From Candidatus Izemoplasmatales bacterium (GTDB taxonomy: Bacteria > Bacillota_I > Bacilli_A > Izemoplasmatales > Hujiaoplasmataceae): DNA of 64,000 bases. How positions within the stretch are numbered: position 1 is the first letter of the stretch; each line of letters starts with the position of its first letter. Below, one piece after another: positions 51,155 through 60,792 of the stretch. A model generated the notes under the pieces. That model was not told the DNA's origin, ran no database searches, and was given only the letters and a program-made list of their open reading frames with translations. The translations under genes were made by a program, and so were the position numbers. The stretch is taken from positions 434,001 through 498,000 of the forward strand of contig JBAZNL010000001.1 of NCBI GenBank assembly GCA_041649275.1, written 5' to 3'.

Positions 51155-53269
51155 ATGCCGAAGCAGATCGTCAAACGCGATGGATCGGTCGTACCGTTCC
51201 GAAAAGAAAAAATCGTCCTCGCCATCTTCAAGGCGGCTACCTCGGTTGGGGGAACCGATTTTTCACGTTCCGAGTTTCTCGCCGAACAGGTTTGCGCCAT
51301 GGCGGACGAGAAGTATCCGAACGGCATCGCAGAAGTCGAGGGTGTTCAGGACATCGTCGAGAAGGTCCTTATCGAGAACGGTCATGCGAAAACGGCCAAG
51401 GCCTATATCCTATATCGCGAGAAGCGGCGTTCTGCACGCGAGTCAAGTGCGCTGATCGGTGCGACCATCGACATGTTCACCGAATATCTGAACGACCGGG
51501 ACTGGCAGATCAACGAGAATGCGAACACCTCGAAATCGATCAATGGCCTCAACAATTACGTTCGCGAGAACTTCACGAAGAACTACTGGCTTCACGAAAT
51601 CTATCCCGACGACGTCCGCAACGCCCATTTGAACGGCGACTTTCATATCCACGACCTCGGCTTCTTCGGCCCTTATTGCGCCGGTTGGGATCTTCGTCAG
51701 ATCTTGATGAACGGTTTCGGGGGCGTGACCGGCAAGATCGAATCCAATCCGGCGAAACACCTCCGTGCATTTCTGGGTCAGGTGGTCAACTCGACGTTCA
51801 CGACGCAGGGCGAGACCGCCGGCGCCCAGGCATGGTCTTCGTTCGACACTTATATCGCACCATTCGTCCGTTACGATCATCTCGATTATAAGAGCGTCAA
51901 GCAGGCATTGCAGGAGTTTATCTTCAATCTCAACGTGCCGACCCGCGTCGGTTTCCAGTGCCCCTTCTCCAATCTTACCTTCGATATCAAGCCCCCGCGT
52001 ACCCTCCGCGACCAGAACGTCATCATCGGCGGTAAGCTGATGCCGGAGACCTATGGCGAATTCCAAGCCGAAATGGACGTCATCAACTCCGCCTTCTGCG
52101 ACGTCATGATGGAGGGGGACGCGAAGGGACGCGTCTTCACCTTCCCGATCCCGACGATCAACGTCACGAAGGACTTCGATTGGGACAGTCCCGTGATCGA
52201 AAAGTTCATGGAGATCACCGCCAAGTACGGCATCCCCTATTTCTCGAACTACATCAACTCCGACCTGAGCCCCGAAGACGCGCTGTCGATGTGCTGCCGC
52301 CTGCGGCTCAACACGTCCGAGCTTCGCAAGCGCGGCGGCGGCCTCTTCGGTTCGAATCCGCTGACGGGTTCGATCGGCGTCGTCACCATCAATCTGCCGC
52401 GGCTCGCCTATCTCTCCCAGTCGGAGTCGGAATTCTACACGCGTCTGTGGGAAACCATGTACATCGCCAAGAAGTCGCTCGAAATCAAGCGCAAGGTCGT
52501 CGAGGAACAGACCGCCCACAGCCTCTATCCGTACAGTGCCTACTACCTCAAGGACGTCAAGGCGAAAAGCGGTTCATATTGGTTCAACCATTTCAACACC
52601 ATCGGACTCATCGGCATGAACGAGGCCGCCCAGAACCTCTACGGTGCGGAGTATGATCTGACGACCGAGAAGGGGCAGCAGTTCGCGATCAAGACGCTCA
52701 ACTACATGCGCGACCTGATCCGCGACATCCAGGAAGAAACGGGCCACAACTACAACCTGGAGGCGACGCCGGCCGAAGGGACGAGCTATCGACTTGCCAA
52801 GGCCGACAAGGCACGCTATCCCGACATCATCACCGCCGGTCGCGATGTACCGTACTATACCAATTCGACCCAATTGCCGGTCGGATTCACCGACGACATC
52901 TTCGAAACCCTCGAACTGCAGGACGAACTGCAGTCGCTCTATACGGGCGGTACCGTCCTTCACCTCTATCTCGGTGAACGCGTGAAGGACACCCAGACCT
53001 GCAAGACCCTGATCCGGAAGGTCTTCACGAAGTACAAGCTGCCCTACATCTCGATCACTCCCACCTTCTCCGTCTGTCCGGAACACGGCTACATCTCCGG
53101 GGAGCATTTCCAGTGCCCGACATGCGGCCGCGAATCCGAAGTCTACACCCGTGTCGTCGGATACCTGCGTCCCGTTCAGAATTTCAACAAAGGCAAGAAG
53201 GCCGAGTACGACGACCGCGTCAAGTACGTGATCGAGGACGAGATCGGGTCCGAGGCGCCGCACGCATGA
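51155..53269 (+). CDS. nrdD: Anaerobic ribonucleoside-triphosphate reductase
   Basis: 704 residues; the oxygen-sensitive class III enzyme that makes deoxynucleotides. N-terminal ATP-cone (VKRDGSVVPFRKEKIVLAI, residues 5-23, and following). Barrel domain with FHIHDLGFFGPYCAGWDL. C-terminal zinc site from CPEHG and CPTCG. Glycyl-radical motif RVVGYLRP with Gly669. The ATP-cone implies allosteric dATP control. It overlaps the activase gene by 4 bases. Confidence 0.97.
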   Translation: MPKQIVKRDGSVVPFRKEKIVLAIFKAATSVGGTDFSRSEFLAEQVCAMADEKYPNGIAEVEGVQDIVEKVLIENGHAKTAKAYILYREKRRSARESSALIGATIDMFTEYLNDRDWQINENANTSKSINGLNNYVRENFTKNYWLHEIYPDDVRNAHLNGDFHIHDLGFFGPYCAGWDLRQILMNGFGGVTGKIESNPAKHLRAFLGQVVNSTFTTQGETAGAQAWSSFDTYIAPFVRYDHLDYKSVKQALQEFIFNLNVPTRVGFQCPFSNLTFDIKPPRTLRDQNVIIGGKLMPETYGEFQAEMDVINSAFCDVMMEGDAKGRVFTFPIPTINVTKDFDWDSPVIEKFMEITAKYGIPYFSNYINSDLSPEDALSMCCRLRLNTSELRKRGGGLFGSNPLTGSIGVVTINLPRLAYLSQSESEFYTRLWETMYIAKKSLEIKRKVVEEQTAHSLYPYSAYYLKDVKAKSGSYWFNHFNTIGLIGMNEAAQNLYGAEYDLTTEKGQQFAIKTLNYMRDLIRDIQEETGHNYNLEATPAEGTSYRLAKADKARYPDIITAGRDVPYYTNSTQLPVGFTDDIFETLELQDELQSLYTGGTVLHLYLGERVKDTQTCKTLIRKVFTKYKLPYISITPTFSVCPEHGYISGEHFQCPTCGRESEVYTRVVGYLRPVQNFNKGKKAEYDDRVKYVIEDEIGSEAPHA

Positions 53270-53958
53270 TCTTCGCGGGGATGGTCAAGTCCTCCCTGAT
53301 CGACTATCCGGGAAAAATCGCCACCGTCCTCTTCGCTCCCGGCTGCAACTTCAACTGCTTCTACTGCCATAACCGCGCGATCATCGAGGACATCGATACT
53401 CTGCTCGATCCGGCCGAAGTCGACGACTTTCTGGTTCGCCGTCAGGGTCTGGTCGACGCCGTCGTCGTCTCCGGCGGGGAACCGACGCTCAACCGGGATC
53501 TTGTCGCGATCTTCCGACGGGCCAAGGAACTCGGCTATCTCACCAAACTCGACACCAACGGCTCGAATCCCGACGCGGTCAAGCGTCTGATCGACGAAGG
53601 CCTCGTCGACTACATCGCAATCGACTACAAGGCGCCGGTGTGGCGCTATGCAGAGATCTGCGGCCCCGAAGCCGACGGCAACCTCGTACTCGAGACGATC
53701 GTCATGCTCCTGTGGGCGGGCGTCGACTTCGAGACGAGGACCACCGTCATCCCCCAGCTTTCCGAAAAGGACCTGATCCGGATGGCGAAGGAGATGCCGC
53801 CGGTGCCGCGCTACGTCCTCAACCCCTATCGCAAGCCCAAGCTGTTCCGCCCCGAAGACGCGGCACGGATCGAAGTCCCCCCCTATCCCGAGAAGACGAT
53901 CGCGAGAATGGCGGAAGTGGTGAAACTGTATCAGCCGAACGTCGTCCTGATGTTCTGA
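53266..53958 (+). CDS. nrdG: Anaerobic ribonucleotide reductase activating protein (radical SAM)
   Basis: 230 residues. The radical-SAM cluster motif is GCNFNCFYCHN (C-x3-C-x2-C), followed by VVSGGEPTL. It makes the Gly669 radical in NrdD. The ATG at 53266 in the 4-base overlap is chosen; the longer open frame upstream runs inside nrdD. Members named PflA-like in annotation share this size; context decides for NrdG. Confidence 0.94.
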   Translation: MIFAGMVKSSLIDYPGKIATVLFAPGCNFNCFYCHNRAIIEDIDTLLDPAEVDDFLVRRQGLVDAVVVSGGEPTLNRDLVAIFRRAKELGYLTKLDTNGSNPDAVKRLIDEGLVDYIAIDYKAPVWRYAEICGPEADGNLVLETIVMLLWAGVDFETRTTVIPQLSEKDLIRMAKEMPPVPRYVLNPYRKPKLFRPEDAARIEVPPYPEKTIARMAEVVKLYQPNVVLMF

Positions 53959-53965
53959 TCGAAGC

Positions 53966-53993
53966 GAGCACGCGATTTGCGTGCTCTTTTCTT
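53966..53993 (+). terminator. Terminator of nrdDG
   Basis: GAGCACGC/GCGTGCTC stem with loop GATTT and TTTTCTTTTCC. Confidence 0.9.
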
Positions 53994-54143
53994 TTCCTGC
54001 GTCAGCGGGCGTATCCTGTCGTTTCGACCCGCCGAACGAAAGACGGCGGGGAGGAGATTCGTGCATCACGGCATAAAACCGTTTTCCCATCGACCTTTTT
54101 GTGCTACAATGGTTGTTGATGTCTTCGAACACGGGGTATTGCC

Positions 54144-55979
54144 ATGAAAAGAGCGATGATGATCTTCCTGATCCTACTGCTGTCGGCCGCTTTCGTCGGA
54201 TGCGATCTTTTCTCGACGGTCGCGACCACCGCGCCGGAGGATCCCCGGACGGAAGTCATCCTCGCGGAATTCGACTTGATCGAAGAATCGATCCCCTCCG
54301 CCATCATCGCCGACGTCACTCTTCCGGCCGCGACCAACCCCGCATTGACGGTATCCTATGCCGTCGACGGCACCGCGATCGGAACGACGCTCGCATACGA
54401 TTCTCCCGAACTCGACAAGTTCGTGACCCTCGAAGTGACCCTGACCTACGGCGATCTCGCGATCTCGCGCGAGTACGAAGTTTTCGTGGTCCGCGATCTG
54501 GCCGCATACGAACGATACATGACCAATCTCGGCCTTGACGAAATCGAGGACCTGATCGAAGCGGGGATTCCCGACGCGATCGAATGCGACCTGGCGTTGC
54601 CCGTGATTTCCTACGATACCGCGACCGTCTCGTATGCCACGGAGGTCTCGCGCATCTATCGCGGTCGCTTCATCTTCACCTTTCCGCAGCACGACACGCC
54701 GATCACCATCACGGCGACGATCCGATACAAGGGCGTCACGCGCGCGGTTGAATACGTCACGGTGATGAAGGGTTTCGAAGTCCTCGAACGGATCCCCGAA
54801 CTCCGCATCTGGACCGACGGAAGCCAGGAGATCGTATCCAAGGACGATTACGTCGACGCCGTCGCGACGCTGACGACATACGACGAGGCCAATGTCGGCA
54901 CGAACGTGTTCACCCGCCGCGGACTTCAGATCCGCGGGCGCGGCAATTCCACGTGGTGGATGCCGAAGAAGCCGTATCGGATCAAGTTCGACGACAAGAC
55001 GGCGATGTTCACCGACTACGAAGCCAAGGACTGGGTCCTGCTCGCGAACTTCACGGACCAGACCCTGATCCGCAACTACCTCGCCTACAAGCTCGCGGCT
55101 ACGATCGGGATGCCCTATACGCCTTCCGCGACATTCGTCGATGTCTTCATCAACGACGAATACGTCGGAAACTACACCCTCAGCGATCAGATCGAGGTCT
55201 CTCCGGTCCGGGTCGACGTCGAGGAAGGATCGAGCGCGGTCGACACCGGATACCTGATCGAGTTCGACTACAAGGTCTATGAAGACTGGTCCGCCGTGGA
55301 AGGCGTGGACTACTTCCACGCCCATGGCTACCCCTATTCGATCAAGTCGCCACAACCCGACAGCGTCAATTTCAACACCGCCCAGGTCGCCTACATCAAG
55401 GACTACGTCGATTCGATCTACGAGGCGTTGAGCAACCGTCGGAGCTATACGGAACTGATCGACGAGGCGTCGTTCATCGATTGGTTTCTCGTCCAGGAAG
55501 TCTTCAAGAACGTCGACTCGGGATATTCATCCGTCTACATGTACAAGGCGAAGGGCGGCGTCCTGAAGATGGGTCCCGTCTGGGACTTCGACCTGTCGTC
55601 GTCCAATCCGGGCCACCTCGACTATGAAAACCGCATGCCGCCGGGATGGTACACCTCGCTGCAGTACAAGAACATCTGGTTCTACTACCTGATGAAATAC
55701 GATACGTTCCGACTTCACTTGCAGGCCCGGTGGAACGAAATCTACGTCGAAGTGACCGAGATGCTCGCTTCCGTCTACCCCGTCGCCGATTCCATCGCCC
55801 GTTCGCGTTACCTCAACTTCATCCGTTGGGACGTCATGGGCAAGAACTGGGAATGGTACACGTCGCCGGAAGTCTACGAAGCGGACACGTACGAAGAACA
55901 GCTCGAGGTCCTTTACGACTGGCTGGACGAGCGGATCGCCTGGATGAATACGACGATCAACGATCCCGATTTCGTCTGA
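54144..55979 (+). CDS. CotH-domain lipoprotein
   Basis: 611 residues. Lipoprotein signal ending LLSAAFVGC (Cys20). Two atrophied bacterial Ig-like domains (about 35-125 and 130-215), then a CotH kinase-like domain (about 225-560) with RGRGNSTWWMPKKPYRIKF, VLLANFTDQTLIRNYLA and GPVWDFDLS. CotH proteins are atypical surface kinases or spore-coat morphogenesis factors; here it is anchored on the outer face of the membrane. The promoter has an extended -10 (TGCTACAAT, about 54102-54110). Confidence 0.9.
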   Translation: MKRAMMIFLILLLSAAFVGCDLFSTVATTAPEDPRTEVILAEFDLIEESIPSAIIADVTLPAATNPALTVSYAVDGTAIGTTLAYDSPELDKFVTLEVTLTYGDLAISREYEVFVVRDLAAYERYMTNLGLDEIEDLIEAGIPDAIECDLALPVISYDTATVSYATEVSRIYRGRFIFTFPQHDTPITITATIRYKGVTRAVEYVTVMKGFEVLERIPELRIWTDGSQEIVSKDDYVDAVATLTTYDEANVGTNVFTRRGLQIRGRGNSTWWMPKKPYRIKFDDKTAMFTDYEAKDWVLLANFTDQTLIRNYLAYKLAATIGMPYTPSATFVDVFINDEYVGNYTLSDQIEVSPVRVDVEEGSSAVDTGYLIEFDYKVYEDWSAVEGVDYFHAHGYPYSIKSPQPDSVNFNTAQVAYIKDYVDSIYEALSNRRSYTELIDEASFIDWFLVQEVFKNVDSGYSSVYMYKAKGGVLKMGPVWDFDLSSSNPGHLDYENRMPPGWYTSLQYKNIWFYYLMKYDTFRLHLQARWNEIYVEVTEMLASVYPVADSIARSRYLNFIRWDVMGKNWEWYTSPEVYEADTYEEQLEVLYDWLDERIAWMNTTINDPDFV

Positions 55980-56090
55980 GTTCGGCGATCGGCGCGATGA
56001 CTTTCCGGCCATCCCGACCCGTCGCTTCCTTCACGCAGATATCATGAACGACGAAACGCCCGGAGAAATCCGGGTTTTTCTTTCGAAAAC

Positions 56091-56114
56091 AAAAAAAGCG
56101 GACCGAAGTCCGCT
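56091..56114 (-). terminator. Terminator of tRNA-Tyr
   Basis: AGCGGAC/GTCCGCT stem with TTTTTTTG on the minus strand. A second hairpin CCCGG-CCGGG with TTTTTC (about 56059-56080) can end the CotH transcript. Confidence 0.85.
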
Positions 56115-56125
56115 TTGCGTACACG

Positions 56126-56210
56126 TGGTGGAGAGGAGTGGTTTCGAACCACCGAACCCATAGGGAGCAGATTTACAGTCTGCCGCGTTTAGCCTCTTCG
56201 CTACCTCTCC
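56126..56210 (-). tRNA. tRNA-Tyr (GUA)
   Basis: 85 bases with long variable arm and encoded CCA; acceptor GGAGAGG/CCTCTCC, anticodon loop CTGTAAA. Confidence 0.95.
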
Positions 56211-56376
56211 AAGGGCCGATTTCAATTCGGCTATTACATTATAACAAATACGTTATTGAATTGCAACAGGAAAAAACCCGATCTCCGCCACCCGCCGCGA
56301 TCTCCGCATTTCGGCTATCCCGGGCGCTTGGGAAGTGGTATAATGGGAATGGGCCAGCCGCCCACGGAGGAATCCC

Positions 56377-56745
56377 ATGCGCATCGCATTGATCGCCCAC
56401 GACAAGAACAAACAGGAAATGATCGATTTCGCCAGGAAGTATGCCGCCGTCCTCGCACGCCACCAGTTGTTCGCCACCGGAACGACCGGACAACGAATCA
56501 TCGAAGCGACCGGCCTGCCGGTCCATCGCTTCCGCTCGGGACCGCTCGGCGGCGATCAGGAGATCGGCGCCAGGATCGCCAATGGCGAGATCGACCTCAT
56601 CTTCTTCTTCCGCGATCCGCTGACCGCGCAGCCGCACGAACCCGACGTCTCGGCGCTGCTTCGCCTGTCCGACGTCTACAAGATCCCGCTCGCCACGAAC
56701 GTCTCGACCGGCGAACTGATCGTCCATGCGCTCATGGAAGAATGA
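56377..56745 (+). CDS. mgsA: Methylglyoxal synthase
   Basis: 122 residues, a compact cytoplasmic enzyme turning dihydroxyacetone phosphate into methylglyoxal and phosphate, a bypass used when sugar phosphates pile up. Motifs: IALIAHDKNKQEMIDFA, FATGTTGQRI (phosphate loop), SGPLGGDQEIGARIANGEID with the catalytic Asp, FFRDPLTAQPHEPDV and ATNVSTGEL. Single gene with extended -10 TGGTATAAT at about 56334-56342 and ribosome site CGGAGGA. Confidence 0.97.
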   Translation: MRIALIAHDKNKQEMIDFARKYAAVLARHQLFATGTTGQRIIEATGLPVHRFRSGPLGGDQEIGARIANGEIDLIFFFRDPLTAQPHEPDVSALLRLSDVYKIPLATNVSTGELIVHALMEE

Positions 56746-56759
56746 ATGAAACGAATAGA

Positions 56760-56797
56760 AAAAAGCGTCGGTCCCGCGGGATCGACGCTCATTTTTT
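56760..56797. terminator. Bidirectional terminator between mgsA and the phosphodiesterase-like gene
   Basis: AGCGTCG/CGACGCT stem with ATTTTTT on the plus side and TTTTTTC on the minus side. Confidence 0.85.
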
Positions 56798-57904
56798 CGT
56801 CTTGTCGGCGATCACGAGCGGAACCACCATCTCGTCCTTCAGGATGCCGGCGTGCTGCCCCCGGAAATACGTGGGGAAGCGGCGGAAGGCGAAGAAGTAG
56901 TGCTCGATGGCGACGGCGATGAAGTCGCCGGTGAACGAATCGAACGCGGGATGCATGACGCCATCGCCGAACACGCCGTTCTTCTTGAGTTCCGCGGGCG
57001 TGTAGAGCGTGAAATAGTCGCGAAAACGCCGATTGAACAGAGCCTTGAAGTCGGCTTTCCTGCCTTCCTTCACGAAGAAGGCGGCGGCACGCGTCTCGAT
57101 CGAGGGAAGATGTTCGCACATCTCCAGGAGTTCGGGATAATCGTCGAGCACGATCGGACAGACGTCGACCTGACCGTGGTCGGCGATCAGGATCACGACC
57201 GTATCCTCGATCGCATCGACGAAGGCGCCATATGCGCGGTCGATGTCCTGCACCATCGCATGGACTTCGACGGATCCGGGACCGAATTCATGCGACAGCG
57301 AATCGATCTTGTCCCAGTAGGCGTAGATGAAATGTCTGCCGGGGGTATCGCAGACGGCTTTAGCCGCCGCAAGGAGTTTCTCGAACGTATCGTTCTCCGG
57401 CGTACGGAACGCCGGGAAGATCTCCGCGGTACCGACTTCGGGAGACGCCTTCCGGATCTGGTCGTAGATCGTTTCGAAAGGGATCACGGTTCCGGCGACG
57501 GCGTGTCCGATCTTGGAATCGTCGTAGAAGTCGGTGTCCGTGAACGTGATGACGGTGCGTCCTTCCGACTCGAACCACTGTGCCCATCCGAGCCAGCCGG
57601 TCTCGAGCGGACTCTTGCCCGACATGACCGACGTCGTCGCGGCGACGGTGGTCGAGGGAAAGACGGACGTGATCGTTCCGACGCGCGCTGCCGCGAGTCG
57701 CGCATCCGGGCCGAGTTGACGCCGCAGCGTCGAATCTCCCAGGGCGTCGACGAGCACCAGAACCACGTTGCGGGGATTGTTCGCGAGGACGGCATCGACT
57801 TCGGGAAGGGTTGCTTTCTCGGTCTTCGCGCCGTAATGTCTGAGAATCGAAGCGGAGACGTTCATGATCGAACGTTCGTAGTCGGGAAAACGGATCGGTT
57901 TCAT
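56789..57904 (-). CDS. Alkaline phosphatase superfamily protein (nucleotide pyrophosphatase/phosphodiesterase type)
   Basis: 371 residues. Metal and nucleophile motifs of the NPP branch: VVLVLVDALGD (first Asp), SVFPSTTVAATTSVMSGKSP (Thr nucleophile), YWDKIDSLSHEFGPGS and ILIADHGQVDV. No signal peptide, so it acts in the cytoplasm. Start at 57904 after AAAGGAGGCGAC; the upstream frame overlaps the MATE gene and was rejected. Extended -10 TGGTATAAT at 57927-57935 overlaps the MATE stop. Confidence 0.88.
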   Translation of the reverse strand: MKPIRFPDYERSIMNVSASILRHYGAKTEKATLPEVDAVLANNPRNVVLVLVDALGDSTLRRQLGPDARLAAARVGTITSVFPSTTVAATTSVMSGKSPLETGWLGWAQWFESEGRTVITFTDTDFYDDSKIGHAVAGTVIPFETIYDQIRKASPEVGTAEIFPAFRTPENDTFEKLLAAAKAVCDTPGRHFIYAYWDKIDSLSHEFGPGSVEVHAMVQDIDRAYGAFVDAIEDTVVILIADHGQVDVCPIVLDDYPELLEMCEHLPSIETRAAAFFVKEGRKADFKALFNRRFRDYFTLYTPAELKKNGVFGDGVMHPAFDSFTGDFIAVAIEHYFFAFRRFPTYFRGQHAGILKDEMVVPLVIADKTKK

Positions 57905-57927
57905 GATGTCGCCTCCTTTGATGTAGA

Positions 57928-59355
57928 TTATACCAGATTTTCTTCCGCTTCCGCAGGGATCCTGCGTATTTTGGGGAGATATTTGACCTTGCGGTAAAGG
58001 TATGTGCCGACGAACACCGAAAGGAAGTTCGAAACCAGCATCATCCACCACACGCCGAGCGTGCCGAGATCTGTCAGGAGGGTCATCAGATAGACGAGCG
58101 GAAGACGGATCACCCACAGGCGGATCATCGACAGCCAGAAGCCGTATCGCGTCTCGCCGCTGCCCTGGAACGTCGACAGGAACGTCTGGTAGACCCCCAT
58201 GAACGGGAGTCCGAGATGGAGGAAGAGCATGTATCGATCCGCCTCTGCGAGCGTCTGCGGATCGGAATTCATGATCTCCACGAGCGGGATGCGGAAGGGA
58301 ATGATGAGAGCGGCACCGATCGTCATCATCGCGACCGCGATCGTCATGCCGGTCCTGAACGAGGCGCGCGCGCGTTTGACGTTGCCGGCGCCGACATTCT
58401 GGGCGATGTAGATCGCAAGAATCGCCGAAACCGAGGACACGGGGAACATCACGATCGAATTGATCCTGTTTCCGATCGCATAGGCGGTCGAAGCGAACGT
58501 TCCGTACGACAGCACGACGCCGTTCAGAATCACGAATCCGAGGGCTTGGACGGCCTGCCCGACGGAAGCGGGAACGGCGATCTCGATCAGATGCCTGATG
58601 ATCGAGAAATCGAGGAAGCGCGTACGGAAATCGAGTTTCAGTCCCGTTCGGGAAAACATCAGGATCATGACGAACACCGGCAACCCGACCCAGTTCGCAA
58701 TCAGGGTGGAGAGTCCGGCGCCGACGACGCCCATGCCGAGGACGGACACCATCCACCACGTCAGGAAGATGTTCAGGAGGATCTGGAAGGTCGAGACGAG
58801 GACGGGGGTGGTCGTGTCGCCGGTGGATTGGCGGATCGACTGGAAGGCGTAGGAGAAGAACAGGATCGGAAGCTCGAAACTGCGGATTCGAAGATAAGTC
58901 ACGGCATATTCGAAGTCGGCGCCGGTCGCCCCGATCCACGTCATCACGAGCGGTGCGATCATGTAGAGCAGAAGGTTGAAGACCAGTCCGAATCCGAGCG
59001 AGATCATGATCAGGTTGCCGGCATACCGCTTCGCGTTCATCGCGTCCCCGCGACCGACGTACTGGCCGATGAGCGACGTTCCCGCGACCGCGAGCCCCAT
59101 CCCGAGGCTGATGAAGATGAAGAAGAGCGACCACGTGAGCCCGACGCCGTTCTGCATGTGCGTCGCGTTGGCGATCCCGTCGATCGGATCGAACCCGGGA
59201 ACGCGTCCGAGGAAGAAGGTGTCGACAAGGTCGTGTAGGGTCTTGAGGATGTTCACGAAAAAGATCGGAACCGCCAGCGACAGCATGCCTTTCCAGATCG
59301 GCGTGCCACGCAGAATCGTCTCGGTTTTCCGAAGGCTTCTCGCCTGTCTGTCCAT
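57928..59355 (-). CDS. MATE family efflux transporter
   Basis: 475 residues with 12 membrane helices in two halves (about 25-225 and 245-450). MATE-type blocks: LSLAVPIFFVNILKTLHDLVD, GLAVAGTSLIGQYVGRGDAM and the matching second-half NVGAGNVKRARASF. Exports drugs or metabolites against Na+ or H+. The ATG at 59355 is preferred over the GTG at 59364, which sits only 2 bases behind GAGGAT. Confidence 0.93.
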   Translation of the reverse strand: MDRQARSLRKTETILRGTPIWKGMLSLAVPIFFVNILKTLHDLVDTFFLGRVPGFDPIDGIANATHMQNGVGLTWSLFFIFISLGMGLAVAGTSLIGQYVGRGDAMNAKRYAGNLIMISLGFGLVFNLLLYMIAPLVMTWIGATGADFEYAVTYLRIRSFELPILFFSYAFQSIRQSTGDTTTPVLVSTFQILLNIFLTWWMVSVLGMGVVGAGLSTLIANWVGLPVFVMILMFSRTGLKLDFRTRFLDFSIIRHLIEIAVPASVGQAVQALGFVILNGVVLSYGTFASTAYAIGNRINSIVMFPVSSVSAILAIYIAQNVGAGNVKRARASFRTGMTIAVAMMTIGAALIIPFRIPLVEIMNSDPQTLAEADRYMLFLHLGLPFMGVYQTFLSTFQGSGETRYGFWLSMIRLWVIRLPLVYLMTLLTDLGTLGVWWMMLVSNFLSVFVGTYLYRKVKYLPKIRRIPAEAEENLV

Positions 59356-59380
59356 GCGTCTCACATCCTCATCTCGGAAA

Positions 59381-59404
59381 AGAAAAACGCACCCAGAGTG
59401 CGTT
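59381..59404 (-). terminator. Terminator of the Glu-Val-Thr tRNA operon
   Basis: AACGCAC/GTGCGTT stem with TTTTTC on the minus strand, before the MATE gene. Confidence 0.85.
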
Positions 59405-59428
59405 CTTCGAGGGCAAGTTTGATCTCGA

Positions 59429-59503
59429 TGGTGCCGAAAACAGGACTTGAACCTGCAACCTACTGATTACAAATCAGTTGCTCTGCCATTGAGCTATTTC
59501 GGC
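59429..59503 (-). tRNA. tRNA-Thr (UGU)
   Basis: 75 bases with CCA; acceptor GCCGAAA/TTTCGGC, anticodon loop TTTGTAA. Confidence 0.95.
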
Positions 59504-59504
59504 G

Positions 59505-59580
59505 TGGTGGAGACTGCCGGGCTTGAACCGACGACCCCCTGGCTGTGATCCAGGTGCTCTGCCAACTGAGCTAAGCCTCC
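59505..59580 (-). tRNA. tRNA-Val (CAC)
   Basis: 76 bases with CCA; acceptor GGAGGCT/AGTCTCC, stem CCTGG-CCAGG with loop ATCACAG. The CAC anticodon serves GUG only, so another valine tRNA is expected elsewhere. Confidence 0.88.
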
Positions 59581-59581
59581 G

Positions 59582-59657
59582 TGGTGACTTGTACGGGATT
59601 CGAACCCGTGAATGCATGCGTGAAAGGCATGTGAGTTAACCGTTTCTCCAACAAGCC
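59582..59657 (-). tRNA. tRNA-Glu (UUC)
   Basis: 76 bases with CCA; acceptor GGCTTGT/ACAAGTC, anticodon loop CTTTCAC. Confidence 0.95.
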
Positions 59658-59692
59658 GAGATTGTGCCCTCCGGCTGTAAGCCGGTACTACA

Positions 59693-59722
59693 ATTCTACT
59701 ATCAACGGACGGTTCGTGTCAA
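59693..59722 (-). promoter_or_regulatory. Promoter of the Glu-Val-Thr tRNA operon
   Basis: TTGACA (59717-59722), 18 bases, TAGAAT (59693-59698) on the minus strand; a CCGGC-GCCGG hairpin lies in the leader. Confidence 0.75.
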
Positions 59723-59742
59723 GAAAAAGCGATGATTTCGCG

Positions 59743-60375
59743 TCAGCGCTCGACGCCCCGTGCGAGTTCGTCGGCGATTGCCAGATAGTAGAGCGATGCG
59801 ACCGTTCCGTAGGGCGAATAGAGTCTGCGAAGCCGTTCGTGCCGCTCCTTCGAATAGGATGTATATCCGTGGACCTGCATCACCGCGCGCTGATAGGCGG
59901 CATCCCCGAACATGAAGACGTCAAGGCGGCCTTCGCTGAAGATCGCCACGGTTTCGGCGGCGCCATGGCTGACGCCTTTGATCGAACTGAAGAATCCGAC
60001 ATAGCCCTCGTCGTCGTAGTGATAGGTATCGACGAGATCGAGGCGACCGGATACCACGTCGCGGACGATTGCGGCGATCGTCTCCGCCTTGGTGAGTGAC
60101 AATCCCAACTCACGCATCGAATCAACATCCGCCTTGATGAGATCAGATACCGTTAATCCGCCATATTTGGCCGTCATCCGCTGCTCGATTGCGGATGCGT
60201 TGCCGATTGAAAGACCGTCGGATACGATTGCCCAAACCAACACCGAAAACACGTCCGGGTCCCGCTTCGCATTGACGCGGCCGTACTTCTCGATATAGGG
60301 AGAAAGCGCCTTGTCGGCGAGCATCAGGTGCTGCAGGGCGTCGATGCCGTAGTGGATGTCGAGATAGGCTTTCAT
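59743..60375 (-). CDS. HhH-GPD DNA glycosylase (3-methyladenine/AlkA-like)
   Basis: 210 residues. The helix-hairpin-helix and Gly/Pro-Asp region reads SIKGVSHGAAETVAIFSEGR then DVFMFGDAAYQRAVMQVHGY, matching iPGIGpwTA...D.fp.gD with the catalytic Asp in FGD. The more usual Gln-Gln at the start of the domain is VSDGLSIGNASAIEQRM here, so substrate preference is uncertain. It removes alkylated bases in base-excision repair. No iron-sulfur Cys cluster. Start at 60375 (or GTG 60384). Confidence 0.82.
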   Translation of the reverse strand: MKAYLDIHYGIDALQHLMLADKALSPYIEKYGRVNAKRDPDVFSVLVWAIVSDGLSIGNASAIEQRMTAKYGGLTVSDLIKADVDSMRELGLSLTKAETIAAIVRDVVSGRLDLVDTYHYDDEGYVGFFSSIKGVSHGAAETVAIFSEGRLDVFMFGDAAYQRAVMQVHGYTSYSKERHERLRRLYSPYGTVASLYYLAIADELARGVER

Positions 60376-60420
60376 CACGATCACCGTCCTTGATGTCGAT
60401 GTTCCGTTTTCATTGTATCA

Positions 60421-60725
60421 CGAAACGGGATGTTTTCACGCATCAATTCATCTCTGCCGGACGATGCCGCAGGAAAAGAAACGACGGGCGAGATTCTGAG
60501 ATGGTTTGGTGTTGATGCAGAAATGCGCACCCCGTGTCGCGTCAGCGCATCTGCGAGAAGAAAACCTTCTTCCCGCACTCGTCTGCGACGTGAACATGCC
60601 GTTTCTTGAAGTCGTCGCATACGAATCTTGACGGCCGAACCGGATCCTCCATCATCGTGCACAAGGCGGAATCGGTGCGGTTTGGAGCGAAATCGCGAAA
60701 ACTTCACGTCTTTTTCCATTCCGTG
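60421..60725. other. Intergenic region without a supported gene
   Basis: About 300 bases between divergent genes. An Arg/Ser-rich minus frame spans it but has no ribosome site. No repeat or RNA structure stands out. Confidence 0.4.
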
Positions 60726-60754
60726 TTGGCAATTCGTCGTTTTCGTGATACATT
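60726..60754 (+). promoter_or_regulatory. Promoter of the Pro/Glu-tailed membrane protein gene
   Basis: TTGGCA (60726-60731), 17 bases, TACATT (60749-60754). Confidence 0.7.
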
Positions 60755-60792
60755 TTATTTAGATGTTCAAAACATTCATAGGGAGGCATGCA

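Noticed and set aside
56789..59134. 781-codon fusion of phosphodiesterase with upstream region
   Set aside because: The upstream half is an out-of-frame reading of the MATE gene; the ATG at 57904 has its own ribosome site and promoter.
59505..59580. tRNA-His reading of the GUG-like loop
   Set aside because: The loop on the transcribed strand is ATCACAG, giving anticodon CAC (Val); the real tRNA-His is at 26705-26781.
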